From positions 62,001 through 126,000 of the forward strand of contig NZ_RHHQ01000023.1 of NCBI RefSeq assembly GCF_003710825.1: a stretch of DNA of 64,000 nt, given 5' to 3'. The position numbers and the translations under genes are program-made. The notes beneath the pieces are model-generated. The model saw only the letters and a list, made by a program, of their open reading frames with translations, did not search any database and was not told the origin of the DNA. The DNA is from Brevibacillus fluminis. GTDB lineage: Bacteria; Bacillota; Bacilli; Brevibacillales; Brevibacillaceae. The first letter of the stretch is position 1. Each line of letters starts with the position of its first letter. Below are positions 1-8,112 of this stretch, one piece after another.

Positions 1-153
1 GACCGAAACGCTCATGAGCGTCACGCCGACACGCACACGCCCTTGGAAAATCCGCATGAAGCCTAAGCAAAAGACAGAACCAAGCCCCAGAAAAATGAAC
101 ACGCCATACAAAAACAACTCCCAGGGAAGTACCTTAAAGTCAACCTCTCCCAC
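1..153 (-). CDS. Partial membrane protein of unknown function (5' end only)
   Basis: An open frame starts at a GTG at 153 and runs off the left edge of the window. The start has a good ribosome binding site (AAAGGAG about nine bases upstream). The 51 visible codons begin with a short polar stretch, then a hydrophobic segment rich in Phe, Leu, Val and Gly (about residues 13-33) that looks like a transmembrane helix or signal anchor, followed by a basic stretch and a second hydrophobic start. I do not recognise the family. The frame on the opposite strand here is rich in Thr, Pro and Lys and looks like a shadow. Confidence 0.45.
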   Translation of the reverse strand, partial: MGEVDFKVLPWELFLYGVFIFLGLGSVFCLGFMRIFQGRVRVGVTLMSVSV

Positions 154-316
154 GATTCCTTGCTCCTTTCCGATTGCGGCGATAGTGGGCAAGCACGAGC
201 ATAACCTGCTTGTACCAACAATGAAACCGCTTCCTACCAGCTTTTTGCAACAAGGTAATCATACACGAATCAGGCCCTTTTCATCTACCTATCCTTGATT
301 TTGTCACATTCTTCAC

Positions 317-1147
317 TCACATACGTCCGCTTTCCTCTGTCAGATTTGAATTTTCCTCAAAATGAACCGGATACTTGACCTCCGCCTTGTTTTTCATCAA
401 ATGCTCCACCTTGACGGTTTTTCCCGTCCGTTTTTCCACCATATGCCGCCATAGCTCATTTGTCCGGTATGTTTTATCCTGTTCCCTCAGAAAATGGTGA
501 TTCCGTTCTTCGATATGGTACGCATACGGCCACTCGCGATCGGAGACAATTTTTCCTTTTAGATGCTGATCTGTCATCCAGACCAAAAGCTGGAACGTTT
601 GATCGGTCGGATTGTAGAAGCGCAAGTCCACATAATTATAGAAGACGCTAGCCCCACTGCCGAATGGCAGCACACGCTGATCGTCGGGAAACGGGTCAAA
701 GTTGTGATGATGGCGCTCGCTGATCTGCAATGGCGTATGCAAAGCCATCCAGTACAGTAGATTGGCCATCTGGCAGAGCCCGCCGCCAACTCCGGTGATG
801 ACCTTGCCTTGGGACAAAAGCATCCCTTCAATAAACCCTCTTCGTTTGGTCGGCTTCCCGACGCGCCGCCAGAAGGAAAACGTCTCTCCCGGCCTGATGA
901 GAAGCCCGTCAAGCTGCTCGATCGCAAGCTTGAGGTTGACGATTTTATTTTCTTGCAATTGTGGATCGGCATTGCCCAGCTTCCGGCGTAAGAGCGATTG
1001 ATGCTTTTTGCAGGAATGCGGAAGCAGCGCTTGGGAGACGTCTTCGGCAAATTTTGTCCGGCACACCAGGTCGCTGCATGTGCGCGCAAGCTGCTTTTGT
1101 TTGATGCGCGTGTGATAAAAAATGGGGTGGACTTGCGATAATTTCAA
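317..1147 (-). CDS. VanW-family protein
   Basis: The protein of about 276 residues carries the hallmarks of the VanW family: GETFSFWRRVG around residues 87-97 and the GVGGGLCQ motif around 119-126, followed by an HHH stretch. VanW-like proteins are widespread in Gram-positive bacteria, sometimes beside vancomycin-resistance genes, but their biochemical role is not established; nothing here suggests a resistance cluster. I chose the TTG at 1147 because GGGAG lies five bases upstream and the product then begins MKLSQVHP, as I remember relatives doing. A TTG at 1168 is the longest alternative. It stands alone, with the kimA-type gene downstream of its own terminator on the same strand. Confidence 0.85.
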   Translation of the reverse strand: MKLSQVHPIFYHTRIKQKQLARTCSDLVCRTKFAEDVSQALLPHSCKKHQSLLRRKLGNADPQLQENKIVNLKLAIEQLDGLLIRPGETFSFWRRVGKPTKRRGFIEGMLLSQGKVITGVGGGLCQMANLLYWMALHTPLQISERHHHNFDPFPDDQRVLPFGSGASVFYNYVDLRFYNPTDQTFQLLVWMTDQHLKGKIVSDREWPYAYHIEERNHHFLREQDKTYRTNELWRHMVEKRTGKTVKVEHLMKNKAEVKYPVHFEENSNLTEESGRM

Positions 1148-1296
1148 TGGGACTCCCGCCTTTACCAAATAAATGGCTTCTCTATTACATAGACGTTTTC
1201 AAAATTCCACACGTTTCGCAAATGGGTCCACTTTCTTCTCCATCATTTTTACACATCTGCAAGTAATCTCCTGCTAAATGCGCTGCCTTTCACAGT

Positions 1297-1331
1297 CAAA
1301 AAAAGAGGCATCCGCCCATCGCGAATGCCTC
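1297..1331 (-). terminator. Rho-independent terminator of the kimA-like gene
   Basis: On the minus strand a GAGGCATTCGC / GCGGATGCCTC hairpin (1305-1331, one mismatch) is followed directly by seven or eight T residues. It lies 14 bases after the kimA-like stop codon. Confidence 0.85.
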
Positions 1332-1344
1332 CTGTTTCTATTTT

Positions 1345-3189
1345 TTATTTTTCCAGTCGATAAGGAACGGTCGCGATGGTGATGTCGCGACGAGCGAACA
1401 AATACGCCCGGATTTGCAAGCTGGTTTGGTTGTGCAAGAAGTGATGCCACCATTTTTTCACGATGAATTGCGGAATCATGATCGTGACATGATCGGTTGC
1501 CGCCCGTTTCCATTCGACGGTGTCGATGAACTTAACTAGTGGGCGGATGATGCTGCGGTAGCGCGAGCGCAATACGATCAGACGCACACCCGGATTCCAC
1601 TCTTCCCATCGTTGCTCCATCTTTTCGACAGATTCATCATCAAAGCCGACATAGACGGCCACGACGTTATTTGTGAGTGATTTGGCATAACCGATTGTTT
1701 CAGACACGACCGTCGTGATCCCTGCCACCGGAATCACGATCACACTGCCGCTGACGACCGGCTTCTCCGTCGCGATATCGAGCTTGAGCTGCTGCGCGAT
1801 ATCCTGGTAATGCCGGTTGATTTTAAGGAAAATGAAGATGACAGCAGGTAAGAAAAGAAAGACCATCCACACCTGTGAAAACTTCGTCACGATGAAAATC
1901 AATGTGATCGTGAGCGTCGTCAGCATGCCCAACGTGTTGATGCAGAATGGAAGCACCCAGCCCGCTGTTTTTTTCGTAAACCAGCGTTTCATCATTCCGG
2001 CCTGTGACAGCGTAAACGGAATGAATACGCCGACAGCATAGAGCGGAATCAAATTCTCCGTATCCCCTTCAAACAGGATGATCAAGATTGCGGAGAAAAT
2101 GCCCAAGACGATGATGCCGTTGGAAAAGCCAAGACGGTCCCCGCGCACTTTGAACATGTGCGGCATAAACTTGTCTTTTGCCAGCATGAACGCCAGAAGC
2201 GGGAACGCAGCAAACGCCGTGTTGGCCGCCAAAAAGAGAATCAGCGCCGTCACGCCCTGGATTGCATAGTAGGCGAACCCTCGACCGAACGTGGCCTCGG
2301 CGATTTTGGATACCACCGTCTCTTTTGGATCAGGGGCGATGCCAAAATAATAGGCCATCAAACTGATTCCGATAAACATCGCACCCAGAATCAAGCCCAT
2401 CATCACCAGCGTCCGCGCTGCATTTTTTTCAGCAGGCGCCTTGAAGTTCGGGATCGCGTTGGAAACCGCTTCCACCCCTGTCAATGCGGAACAGCCTGAA
2501 CTAAATGCCTTTAGCAGCATGAACAGACCGATGCCATGCACGGACAGGCCGTACGTTGGGGCTGCCGCTGGGACAGAACCAGTGAGAATCCGATACGTGC
2601 CGCCGATGATCAAAATGAAAATGGCAAATACAAATAGATAGACGGGCAGCGCCAAAATCGAAGCCGATTCCGTAATCCCGCGCAAATTCAGCAGCGTCAG
2701 CCCCGCGATCATCAATAGCGCGATGAGAACGCGGTCGTCATGCAACTCGGGAAAGGCAGATGTGATCGCATCCGTCCCAGCTGACGAACTGACGGCAACG
2801 GTCAAAATGTAATCGACCAGCAGCGAACCGCCAGCCACGAGACCGACTGGTGTTCCGAGGTTTTCTTTTGCGACGATATAGGCGCCGCCCCCTGTTGGAT
2901 ACGTATAGATCGTTTGCCGGTATGACAAGACGAGAACGGTCAGCAGTCCCAACACCGCCAGTGAAATCGGAATCGAATACCACAACGCGGAAAAACCTGC
3001 TGCCATCAGCACAATCAAAATTTGTTCAGTACCGTATGCTACGGATGAAAGCGCGTCAGACGATAGAACAGCCAACGCCTTTAATTTGGTAAGCTTTTCT
3101 TCAGCCAGCTCTGTCGACTTCATTGGTCGTCCAATGAAAATGCGCTTTAATTTTGCTACCACTCGAATCTTTCCCCACTTCATCTTCAT
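1345..3189 (-). CDS. kimA: KimA-type potassium uptake transporter (APC superfamily)
   Basis: This 614-residue protein is an integral membrane transporter with about 12 hydrophobic helices and a soluble C-terminal domain of about 150 residues. The N-terminal region with IGRP, then LSSDALSSVAYGTEQ and YPTGGGAYIVAKENLG, closely resembles the high-affinity K+/H+ symporter KimA (YdaO) of Bacillus subtilis. The identification is strengthened by the c-di-AMP riboswitch immediately upstream, the known control element of kimA. The ATG at 3189 has no clear Shine-Dalgarno sequence; a GTG at 3162 preceded by GGGGAAAG would give a start closer to that of B. subtilis KimA. A terminator follows the gene. 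Confidence 0.9.
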   Translation of the reverse strand: MKMKWGKIRVVAKLKRIFIGRPMKSTELAEEKLTKLKALAVLSSDALSSVAYGTEQILIVLMAAGFSALWYSIPISLAVLGLLTVLVLSYRQTIYTYPTGGGAYIVAKENLGTPVGLVAGGSLLVDYILTVAVSSSAGTDAITSAFPELHDDRVLIALLMIAGLTLLNLRGITESASILALPVYLFVFAIFILIIGGTYRILTGSVPAAAPTYGLSVHGIGLFMLLKAFSSGCSALTGVEAVSNAIPNFKAPAEKNAARTLVMMGLILGAMFIGISLMAYYFGIAPDPKETVVSKIAEATFGRGFAYYAIQGVTALILFLAANTAFAAFPLLAFMLAKDKFMPHMFKVRGDRLGFSNGIIVLGIFSAILIILFEGDTENLIPLYAVGVFIPFTLSQAGMMKRWFTKKTAGWVLPFCINTLGMLTTLTITLIFIVTKFSQVWMVFLFLPAVIFIFLKINRHYQDIAQQLKLDIATEKPVVSGSVIVIPVAGITTVVSETIGYAKSLTNNVVAVYVGFDDESVEKMEQRWEEWNPGVRLIVLRSRYRSIIRPLVKFIDTVEWKRAATDHVTIMIPQFIVKKWWHHFLHNQTSLQIRAYLFARRDITIATVPYRLEK

Positions 3190-3236
3190 GTTGTCTTTTT
3201 ACAAGGCAAATTGAGACATGAGCACGAATGAGAGGA

Positions 3237-3257
3237 TCAAGTCGTATTACAGCACAT
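3237..3257 (-). other. Possible six-codon leader ORF before the kimA-like gene
   Basis: A strong Shine-Dalgarno sequence GAGGAGG (3264-3270) lies six bases before an ATG that opens a frame of only six codons (Met-Cys-Cys-Asn-Thr-Thr-stop). It is not in frame with the transporter gene, whose own start lacks an obvious ribosome binding site. The GAGGTT that includes part of the Shine-Dalgarno sequence is complementary to the AACCTC of the riboswitch core (3283-3288), so access to it could depend on riboswitch folding. Whether the peptide is made is unknown. Confidence 0.3.
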
Positions 3258-3267
3258 GGTAAACCTC

Positions 3268-3384
3268 CTCACCTACGCTTACGAGGTTAGCTGTCGGATT
3301 CGGACGGACGAGTCGCCCTACTCATTTCTGAGATTCACCCCGATCAATTGGTTCCCCCGCTCTTTACGATTCAGCGTTAACAAC
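3268..3384 (-). promoter_or_regulatory. c-di-AMP riboswitch (ydaO-yuaA type)
   Basis: Read on the minus strand, the segment has the conserved blocks of the ydaO-yuaA riboswitch in order: a P1 strand ACGCT, then GCGGGGGAACCAAT, GGGGTGAATC, AGTAGGGCGACT, GTCCGAATCCGACAGCTAA, CCTCGTAAGC, and the closing P1 strand AGCGT. This class binds cyclic di-AMP and usually lowers expression of K+ importers and cell-wall genes when the ligand is abundant. I see no clear intrinsic terminator between it and the kimA-like gene, so control may act at translation. Confidence 0.9.
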
Positions 3385-3572
3385 TACATCAGAACGAATA
3401 TACGCTACTCCTCTTTTACCAAAACTGCAACGGTTGCAAACTGCCAAAAAAGCGCTTACATTTTATACGATCTGATGCGCACGCCCTCGCGCTACGCGGC
3501 TTGTGGCAGGGCATTTTCCGGATAGGAAAATACATGCTGGATGATGGCGGGAAAATGTGACGTTTCTGTCAT

Positions 3573-3615
3573 TTGCTTTTCATTCACACGTATATTAGAA
3601 TATGATTATATAATC
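3573..3615 (+). promoter_or_regulatory. Probable promoter of the 3642 gene with a palindrome
   Basis: TTGCTT (3573-3578), a 17-bp spacer and TAGAAT (3596-3601) resemble a sigma-A promoter. A perfect 12-bp palindrome, GATTATATAATC, lies just downstream at 3604-3615, where a regulator could bind. Confidence 0.45.
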
Positions 3616-3641
3616 AAAAATAAAGGTAGGATCTGACGACT

Positions 3642-4076
3642 ATGAAAAAACTGATTATGTTGGTAATTGCGTTCGTCCTTGTTCTCGCCCCAGCTGGTCT
3701 CGGCTACGATTCTGTCGATGCAAAAGGCTACAAATCGGGGAAAAAGTCGTTTAACTCCAACACGACAACCACGACACCGAACAAAACGGTCACCAATGAA
3801 AATTCGACCGTGAACAAAAGCAACACCACGACACCGACGAATTCCCCTTCCGTCGCACAGCCAAGCAAAGGCGGCTTCATGAAAGGCTTGTTAGTTGGTG
3901 GTTTGGCAGGCATGCTGTTCGGCAGCATGTTTGGAAACATGGGTGCAATGGGTGCCATCTTTGGCTTCTTGATTAACATGATGGCGATTGTGGCGGTTCT
4001 CTTCCTGATCCGCAAAGCGTTCCTGTACTTCAAAGCGAAGCAAGTAAAGCGAGATGTTAACCCATGGAGAAAATAA
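3642..4076 (+). CDS. Small exported/membrane protein with Thr/Asn-rich linker
   Basis: The 144-residue product starts with a typical signal peptide or anchor (MKKL followed by a hydrophobic core to about residue 22). A low-complexity region rich in Thr, Asn and Ser follows (about 38-72), then a Gly/Met-rich hydrophobic segment and a final transmembrane helix (about 80-130) with a basic tail. It looks like a surface or membrane protein of unknown function. A ribosome binding site AAGGTAGGA precedes the ATG. The gene overlaps the next one by 13 bases, so the two are almost surely translated together. I do not recognise a named family. Confidence 0.75.
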   Translation: MKKLIMLVIAFVLVLAPAGLGYDSVDAKGYKSGKKSFNSNTTTTTPNKTVTNENSTVNKSNTTTPTNSPSVAQPSKGGFMKGLLVGGLAGMLFGSMFGNMGAMGAIFGFLINMMAIVAVLFLIRKAFLYFKAKQVKRDVNPWRK

Positions 4077-4360
4077 AGTTTTCCGAGCAGGAAGTCATCA
4101 ATGCGATCTGCCTGCATGTCGCGTACAAAAAAGAGCTGCAGCCTACCGACGTCAGCGTCGAATTGATGTGGGATGAAGACCATGGTTTTTCCGCTGAAGT
4201 GGAAGCTCTCTCCCGCCAGCAAATCTTCATCGAAGCGAACATGATCGAGGCGATCCGTTTCTGGCTGGAGTCCCAAATGCAGCGTAATCCATATGCGGCG
4301 GCAATCGAATTGGTACTCGATGACGAGGAAGGCATTGTCGCTTTCGCAACCTATCAATAA
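4064..4360 (+). CDS. YxcD-like (DUF2653) small protein
   Basis: The 98-residue acidic, soluble protein begins MEKIKFSEQEVINAICLHVA and contains a VELMWDEDHGFSAE stretch, resembling the YxcD/DUF2653 family of Bacillales (family recalled from memory, not searched). Its start lies inside the 3' end of the preceding membrane-protein gene (13-base overlap), so the pair forms a two-gene operon closed by the terminator at 4371. The function of the family is not known to me. Confidence 0.7.
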   Translation: MEKIKFSEQEVINAICLHVAYKKELQPTDVSVELMWDEDHGFSAEVEALSRQQIFIEANMIEAIRFWLESQMQRNPYAAAIELVLDDEEGIVAFATYQ

Positions 4361-4370
4361 AGAAACAGGA

Positions 4371-4408
4371 AGCAACCGTTCTCGAATTTTGCAGACGGTT
4401 GCTTTTTT
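4371..4408 (+). terminator. Rho-independent terminator
   Basis: AGCAACCGT / ACGGTTGCT hairpin followed by six T residues, ten bases after the YxcD-like stop. Confidence 0.85.
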
Positions 4409-4425
4409 CTATAACTCTATCTAAT

Positions 4426-4440
4426 TTATAATTATTTTAA
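4426..4440 (+). promoter_or_regulatory. PerR-like box
   Basis: TTATAATTATTTTAA differs at one position from the Bacillus PerR consensus TTATAATnATTATAA. It lies directly upstream of a likely promoter (TTGATT at 4448-4453, 17-bp spacer, TATTTT at 4471-4476) of a peroxiredoxin gene, a typical target for a peroxide-sensing repressor. Confidence 0.65.
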
Positions 4441-4505
4441 AAAGATATTGATTTTAATAACTTTGCATGCTATTTTATTACCATAATGTTCTAGGAGGGG
4501 TACCC

Positions 4506-5039
4506 ATGACAGCTCGGATCGGACTTCCGGCACCTTCATTCACACTTGATACAATCACGTATGACAGCGGTTTTCCCGTTTCTAAAAGCCTCGATGATTA
4601 CCTTGGGAAATGGCTGCTGCTGTTCTTTTACCCGTTTGATTTTTCCCGCGTCTGCCCGACTGAGCTCGTGAGTCTGAATCGCCGGATCGGCGAATTTTCC
4701 GACTTGAACGTGGAAATACTCGGCATTAGCACGGATAGCATACATACCCACAAAGCATGGCTGCGTACAGGGGACGGCATCGGCCCGCTTTCGTTCCCGC
4801 TTGCTTCTGATTTCAGCAAAGAAGTGACGACATTGTATGGCGTGCTGGATGAAGCGACCAAAGCCCCACTTCGTGCCAGCTTTTTGATCGACACCCAAGG
4901 GATTGTCCAATATTATGTCGTCTCCAATTCCAAGGTTGGCCGCAGCGTAGACGAAACACTGCGTGTCCTCGAAGCCCTACAATCCGGCGGCTTGTGCCCG
5001 ATGGATTGGAAGCCGGGAGAAAAAACGATTTCGTCTTGA
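4506..5039 (+). CDS. 2-Cys peroxiredoxin (AhpC/TSA family)
   Basis: The 177-residue cytoplasmic protein reduces peroxides through a peroxidatic cysteine. The active-site segment DFSRVCPTEL places this cysteine at about residue 50. A second cysteine in GGLCPMDWKPGE at about 164 matches the resolving cysteine of typical 2-Cys AhpC-like enzymes, and an arginine (in APLRASFLID) completes the pocket. The start at 4506 follows AGGAGGGG by six bases. An ATG 39 bases upstream has no such site. A PerR-like box and promoter lie 30-80 bases upstream, so induction by peroxide is likely. No AhpF-like reductase gene is nearby. Confidence 0.92.
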   Translation: MTARIGLPAPSFTLDTITYDSGFPVSKSLDDYLGKWLLLFFYPFDFSRVCPTELVSLNRRIGEFSDLNVEILGISTDSIHTHKAWLRTGDGIGPLSFPLASDFSKEVTTLYGVLDEATKAPLRASFLIDTQGIVQYYVVSNSKVGRSVDETLRVLEALQSGGLCPMDWKPGEKTISS

Positions 5040-5050
5040 TCTATGGTGGT

Positions 5051-5086
5051 AAAAGAGCGAGCCCTACATGGTGGGCTCGCTCTTTT
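5051..5086 (+). terminator. Bidirectional terminator between convergent genes
   Basis: A 14-bp perfect stem, AAAAGAGCGAGCCC / GGGCTCGCTCTTTT, sits between the peroxiredoxin gene and the convergent dehydrogenase gene. The A/T ends give a T tract on either strand. Confidence 0.9.
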
Positions 5087-5126
5087 GGCATTTTGGCAGC
5101 TGGCATAACGCCTCGTAAGCGTTCGC

Positions 5127-6077
5127 TTAATAACCGAGCTGGCGGTCAACTGCACCCATCAGCGGCTCGTTTTGCACATACCGCTTGAGGTTTTCGGAAA
5201 AATATCGGCAAATCCGCTCATCTGTATTCATTCCGGACAAATGCGGTGTCACGCACACCTGCGGCAGCTCCCAGAGCGCGCTGTCCGCTGAGAGCGGTTC
5301 ATGCTCGAACACATCGAGAATAGCCGTCCGCAAATGGCCCTCGCGCAGCACATCGATGAGATCGTGCTCGACGATCAGCTTGCCACGTCCAACGTTGACA
5401 AGGCAGGCGTCCGGCTTCATGGCAAGCAGCAGCTCACGATTGATAACCTGTGCGGTTTCGGCGGTAAGCGGCAGTACTAGCACCAGGCAATCCAGCGAAC
5501 GGACAAACGCGTCCCATTCTGACGGTCCGAAATGGCGATCGACCAGGTGTGCCTGCTTGCCCGAATAGCTGAGCCCATGCACAGTCATGTCAAATGCACG
5601 AGCCTTGCGAACCATTTCGCTGCCGATCGAGCCGAGTCCGGCGATGCCGATCGTTTTGCCAGCCAAAAGCTCTGGCACAAATGGGCGCCATTCTTTATTT
5701 TGCTGGGATCTCTTCATCTGGTTCAGATTTTGATACTCGGCCAGCAGGTGGGCAAACACATACTCGGCCATCGGTGCGCTGTATTGACCGACGACTCGGG
5801 AAATACGAACATGTGGGGCGATGTGCGAGGATCGGACCAGATCGTCGACACCGGCTCCCATCGATTGAATCCAGCGTACAGAAGCCGCAGCAGGGCTAGC
5901 CAACAGTTCCAGCGGGATTTTCCAACCGAGGATCACCTCCGTCCCATCCAGCTTTTCTGCCGCTTCCTCTGGGGTGGAAGCAGCTTGCACATATTCCACG
6001 CCGATCTGATTGCACAGCATATCCGCATATACCGTAGCATCGTTCGGGCTATATATCATGATTTTCGGTTGCCGCAT
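5127..6077 (-). CDS. D-2-hydroxyacid dehydrogenase (NAD(P)-dependent)
   Basis: The 316-residue protein has the two-domain D-isomer 2-hydroxyacid dehydrogenase fold. The nucleotide motif GLGSIG is at about 147-152. The catalytic trio is Arg in NVGRGKL (about 231), Glu in FEHEP (about 260) and His in TPHLSG (about 279). The substrate cannot be told from sequence; relatives reduce glyoxylate, hydroxypyruvate or branched 2-oxoacids. I chose ATG 6077, where AAGGGAAGTG lies nine bases upstream; a GTG at 6089 sits too close to that site. It is a single gene between two terminators. Confidence 0.88.
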   Translation of the reverse strand: MRQPKIMIYSPNDATVYADMLCNQIGVEYVQAASTPEEAAEKLDGTEVILGWKIPLELLASPAAASVRWIQSMGAGVDDLVRSSHIAPHVRISRVVGQYSAPMAEYVFAHLLAEYQNLNQMKRSQQNKEWRPFVPELLAGKTIGIAGLGSIGSEMVRKARAFDMTVHGLSYSGKQAHLVDRHFGPSEWDAFVRSLDCLVLVLPLTAETAQVINRELLLAMKPDACLVNVGRGKLIVEHDLIDVLREGHLRTAILDVFEHEPLSADSALWELPQVCVTPHLSGMNTDERICRYFSENLKRYVQNEPLMGAVDRQLGY

Positions 6078-6172
6078 GTCGATTGACACTTCCCTTTTTT
6101 CTGAAAATTATAATCGGGTTCTGGTTATGAGGCAACCCTTGAGCCAGCTCTCGTCCAACTGGTTTCATATGC

Positions 6173-6207
6173 AAAAAAGCACCACCTTCACATGTCCGGT
6201 GGTGCTT
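6173..6207 (-). terminator. Terminator of the aminotransferase gene
   Basis: On the minus strand AAGCACCACC / GGTGGTGCTT (6177-6207) is followed by a six-base T tract, just after the aminotransferase stop. Confidence 0.88.
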
Positions 6208-6213
6208 GGTACT

Positions 6214-7377
6214 TTAAGATCGCTGGCATTTTTGCACAAACCGCTCGAGCCGGTTCAGGCCTTCCTCCAGCTTCTCCATCGATGCTGCATACGACAGCCG
6301 GATATAGCCTTGCCCAAACTGAGAAAACGCTTCTCCAGGTACGACCGCGACTTTTTCATCGTCGATCAGATTCATGACGAAATCACTCGCTGGCATGCCC
6401 AGATGCTCAATGGAGGCAAACGCATAAAAAGCCCCTTCCGGCTTGGTGCAAGCAAGTCCCATGGCCGAGAGCCGCGCGTATACGTAATCGCGGCGTTTGC
6501 GGTATTCCGCTTTCATCGCTTCCTCGTCATCCATGCAAGAAGTCACAGCTTCTAATGCAGCGTACTGGCTGATCGTGCTGGCACAGACCGTTTGATACAA
6601 ATGCAGCTTGATCATTTCGGCGGTAATGGGCGCGGGTGCTAGCGTGAAACCGATACGCCAGCCTGTCATCGCATGCGATTTCGACAGCCCGTTGATTACG
6701 ATGCTTTTTTCTTTCATGCCAGGAATCGTAGCGATGGAGAAATGGTCGCCATCAAAGGTCAGGCGGCTGTAAATCTCATCGGAAACAATAAAAATCTCCT
6801 TGTCCAGTAGCAAGTCGGCGATTTCGCGAACCTCTTTTTCGTTTAACGTGCAACCAATCGGGTTGGATGGATACGGCAGCACGACACATCGGGTTTTTTC
6901 CGTGATAGCTGCCGCAATCATCGCTGCGTTCACTTTAAAGCCTGTCGCACGCGTATCAATCAGGACCGGCACGCCACCACACAACCGGATCAATGGCTCA
7001 TACCCCGGATAAATCGGCGCGGGCAAAATTACTTCGGCTCCCGGCTCTAAAATTGCTTGAAACGTGATCGCAAGCGCTTCGCTCGCACCATTCGTCACGA
7101 TGATTTCATCTTCCGCACGATAGGACAACCCGTACAGCTTGTCTATGTAGGCGCTGATCGCTTCGCGCAGCGGGAGCATGCCCGCATTGTGCGTATAGGA
7201 CGATTTATTATCCACGATCGCCTGCTGGGCCGCTCGCTTGATTTTATCTGGAGTGGGAAAATCCGGCTGTCCTAACGTCAGGTTAATAATCGTCGGGTCG
7301 TTCATGATGCGATTGCTGATTTTGCGGATGCCAGAGATTTGCAAGTCTTTCACCTGGCTGTTCAACAGATGGTACAA
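6214..7377 (-). CDS. patA: PatA-like class I/II aminotransferase (PLP)
   Basis: The 387-residue enzyme belongs to the fold-type I aminotransferases. YPSNPIGCTL, SDEIYSRL and GLSKSHAMTGWR are present, with the PLP-binding lysine (SK) at about residue 233, and arginine in RLSYA for the carboxylate. Overall it resembles B. subtilis PatA, linked to lysine (N-acetyl-LL-diaminopimelate) biosynthesis, though substrate assignment is by resemblance only. I prefer the TTG start at 7377: AGAAGGTG lies six bases upstream and the product then begins MYHLLNSQ, close to PatA (MEHLLNP). The ATGs at 7398 and 7458 lack a ribosome binding site. A TATAAT lies at 7447-7452 upstream. Confidence 0.85.
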   Translation of the reverse strand: MYHLLNSQVKDLQISGIRKISNRIMNDPTIINLTLGQPDFPTPDKIKRAAQQAIVDNKSSYTHNAGMLPLREAISAYIDKLYGLSYRAEDEIIVTNGASEALAITFQAILEPGAEVILPAPIYPGYEPLIRLCGGVPVLIDTRATGFKVNAAMIAAAITEKTRCVVLPYPSNPIGCTLNEKEVREIADLLLDKEIFIVSDEIYSRLTFDGDHFSIATIPGMKEKSIVINGLSKSHAMTGWRIGFTLAPAPITAEMIKLHLYQTVCASTISQYAALEAVTSCMDDEEAMKAEYRKRRDYVYARLSAMGLACTKPEGAFYAFASIEHLGMPASDFVMNLIDDEKVAVVPGEAFSQFGQGYIRLSYAASMEKLEEGLNRLERFVQKCQRS

Positions 7378-7455
7378 TGGTTTCACCTTCTCGTACATGG
7401 TTGACGCTGCGGCCGCGTTGCCGTTGCGCTTTTTTATTGTGGGTCCATTATAATA

Positions 7456-7487
7456 CAAGACACCCCTGCGAGAAATAGGGGTGTCTT
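7456..7487 (-). terminator. Terminator of the small membrane protein gene
   Basis: A CAAGACACCCCT / AGGGGTGTCTTG stem of 12 bp lies between the 7534 gene and patA. On the minus strand it is followed by a T-rich but broken stretch (TTGTATTATAAT), which also contains a likely -10 element for patA. Confidence 0.6.
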
Positions 7488-7533
7488 GATCGTGAAGTCA
7501 TGTACGGTCGGCTGCGCACGCAATATCACCTTG

Positions 7534-7989
7534 TCATTGTGCTTTTAATTCAGCAGCGTCCTCCGCTTTTTTCAACTGCTCCTGAAATAAGTTCCCCAGC
7601 TGCCCGATGTCTACGTCCCACTTCTCCTCTTTGTAGTACACGGTTGCCTTCGACTCACCTTTTTTACCGGTGATGCGGATGCTCGCTGTCTTCATTTCAT
7701 AGGTGCCATCCGGTTGAAACGTGATGTCCGCGTCCTTTAATTCGTTATTTAACAGTGGCGTTATCGTCTGTTGTACGACTTTCTCGGTATTTTTCACCGC
7801 CGTACGCCCCATGTTGATCACTTGATCCGAACTGAATTGGAAAAACACGACCAGGATGACGCCTACTACTGCCAGAATCGCTACCAAGCGAAACAGGCTG
7901 CGAACGATCCATTGAAACGCGACTATGACCAGCAAGCCGACAAGCGCGATCGGCCAATAATCTTTTACGAGTTGCAAAAATTGCTCCAT
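7534..7989 (-). CDS. Single-pass membrane protein of unknown function
   Basis: From ATG 7989, preceded by GGAAGGAG at eight bases, the product has about 151 residues. A short N-terminal amphipathic stretch (MEQFLQLVKDYWP) leads into one or two hydrophobic helices (about residues 12-53). A soluble C-terminal domain rich in charged residues follows, with beta-strand-like patterns (TYEMKTASIRITGKKGES, KATVYYKEEKWDVDI). It is probably membrane anchored, with the C-terminal domain on one face. I do not recognise the family. The open frame extends upstream to 8136, but that part overlaps a terminator and has no start signal. Confidence 0.75.
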   Translation of the reverse strand: MEQFLQLVKDYWPIALVGLLVIVAFQWIVRSLFRLVAILAVVGVILVVFFQFSSDQVINMGRTAVKNTEKVVQQTITPLLNNELKDADITFQPDGTYEMKTASIRITGKKGESKATVYYKEEKWDVDIGQLGNLFQEQLKKAEDAAELKAQ

Positions 7990-8070
7990 CTTCAACACTC
8001 CTTCCTCACTCATTGTAGCCAATAAAATGAAATCTTTAACCTTAGTACGTTCCAGAAAAGAGATCGTTGC

Positions 8071-8112
8071 AAAAAAAGCAAAGCCTTCCGCAATACTTCG
8101 TGCGGAAGGCTT
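8071..8112 (-). terminator. Strong terminator downstream of the reductase remnant
   Basis: AAGCCTTCCGCA / TGCGGAAGGCTT (8081-8112), a 12-bp perfect stem, is followed on the minus strand by GC and a seven-base T tract. It probably once ended the transcript carrying the decayed FMN reductase and still ends that of the 8249 gene. Confidence 0.85.

Noticed and set aside
14..298. Plus-strand open frame of 94 codons at the left edge
   Set aside because: Rich in Thr, Pro and Lys with no ribosome binding site; the minus strand here has a proper start and a membrane-protein pattern.
574..1089. Second minus-strand frame of 171 codons inside the VanW-like gene
   Set aside because: Shadow frame: Ser/Arg/Cys-rich and fully inside a gene with clear family motifs.
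3728..4375. Minus-strand frame of 215 codons opposite the two small genes at 3642-4360
   Set aside because: Antisense to genes with ribosome binding sites and a signal peptide; starts inside a terminator.
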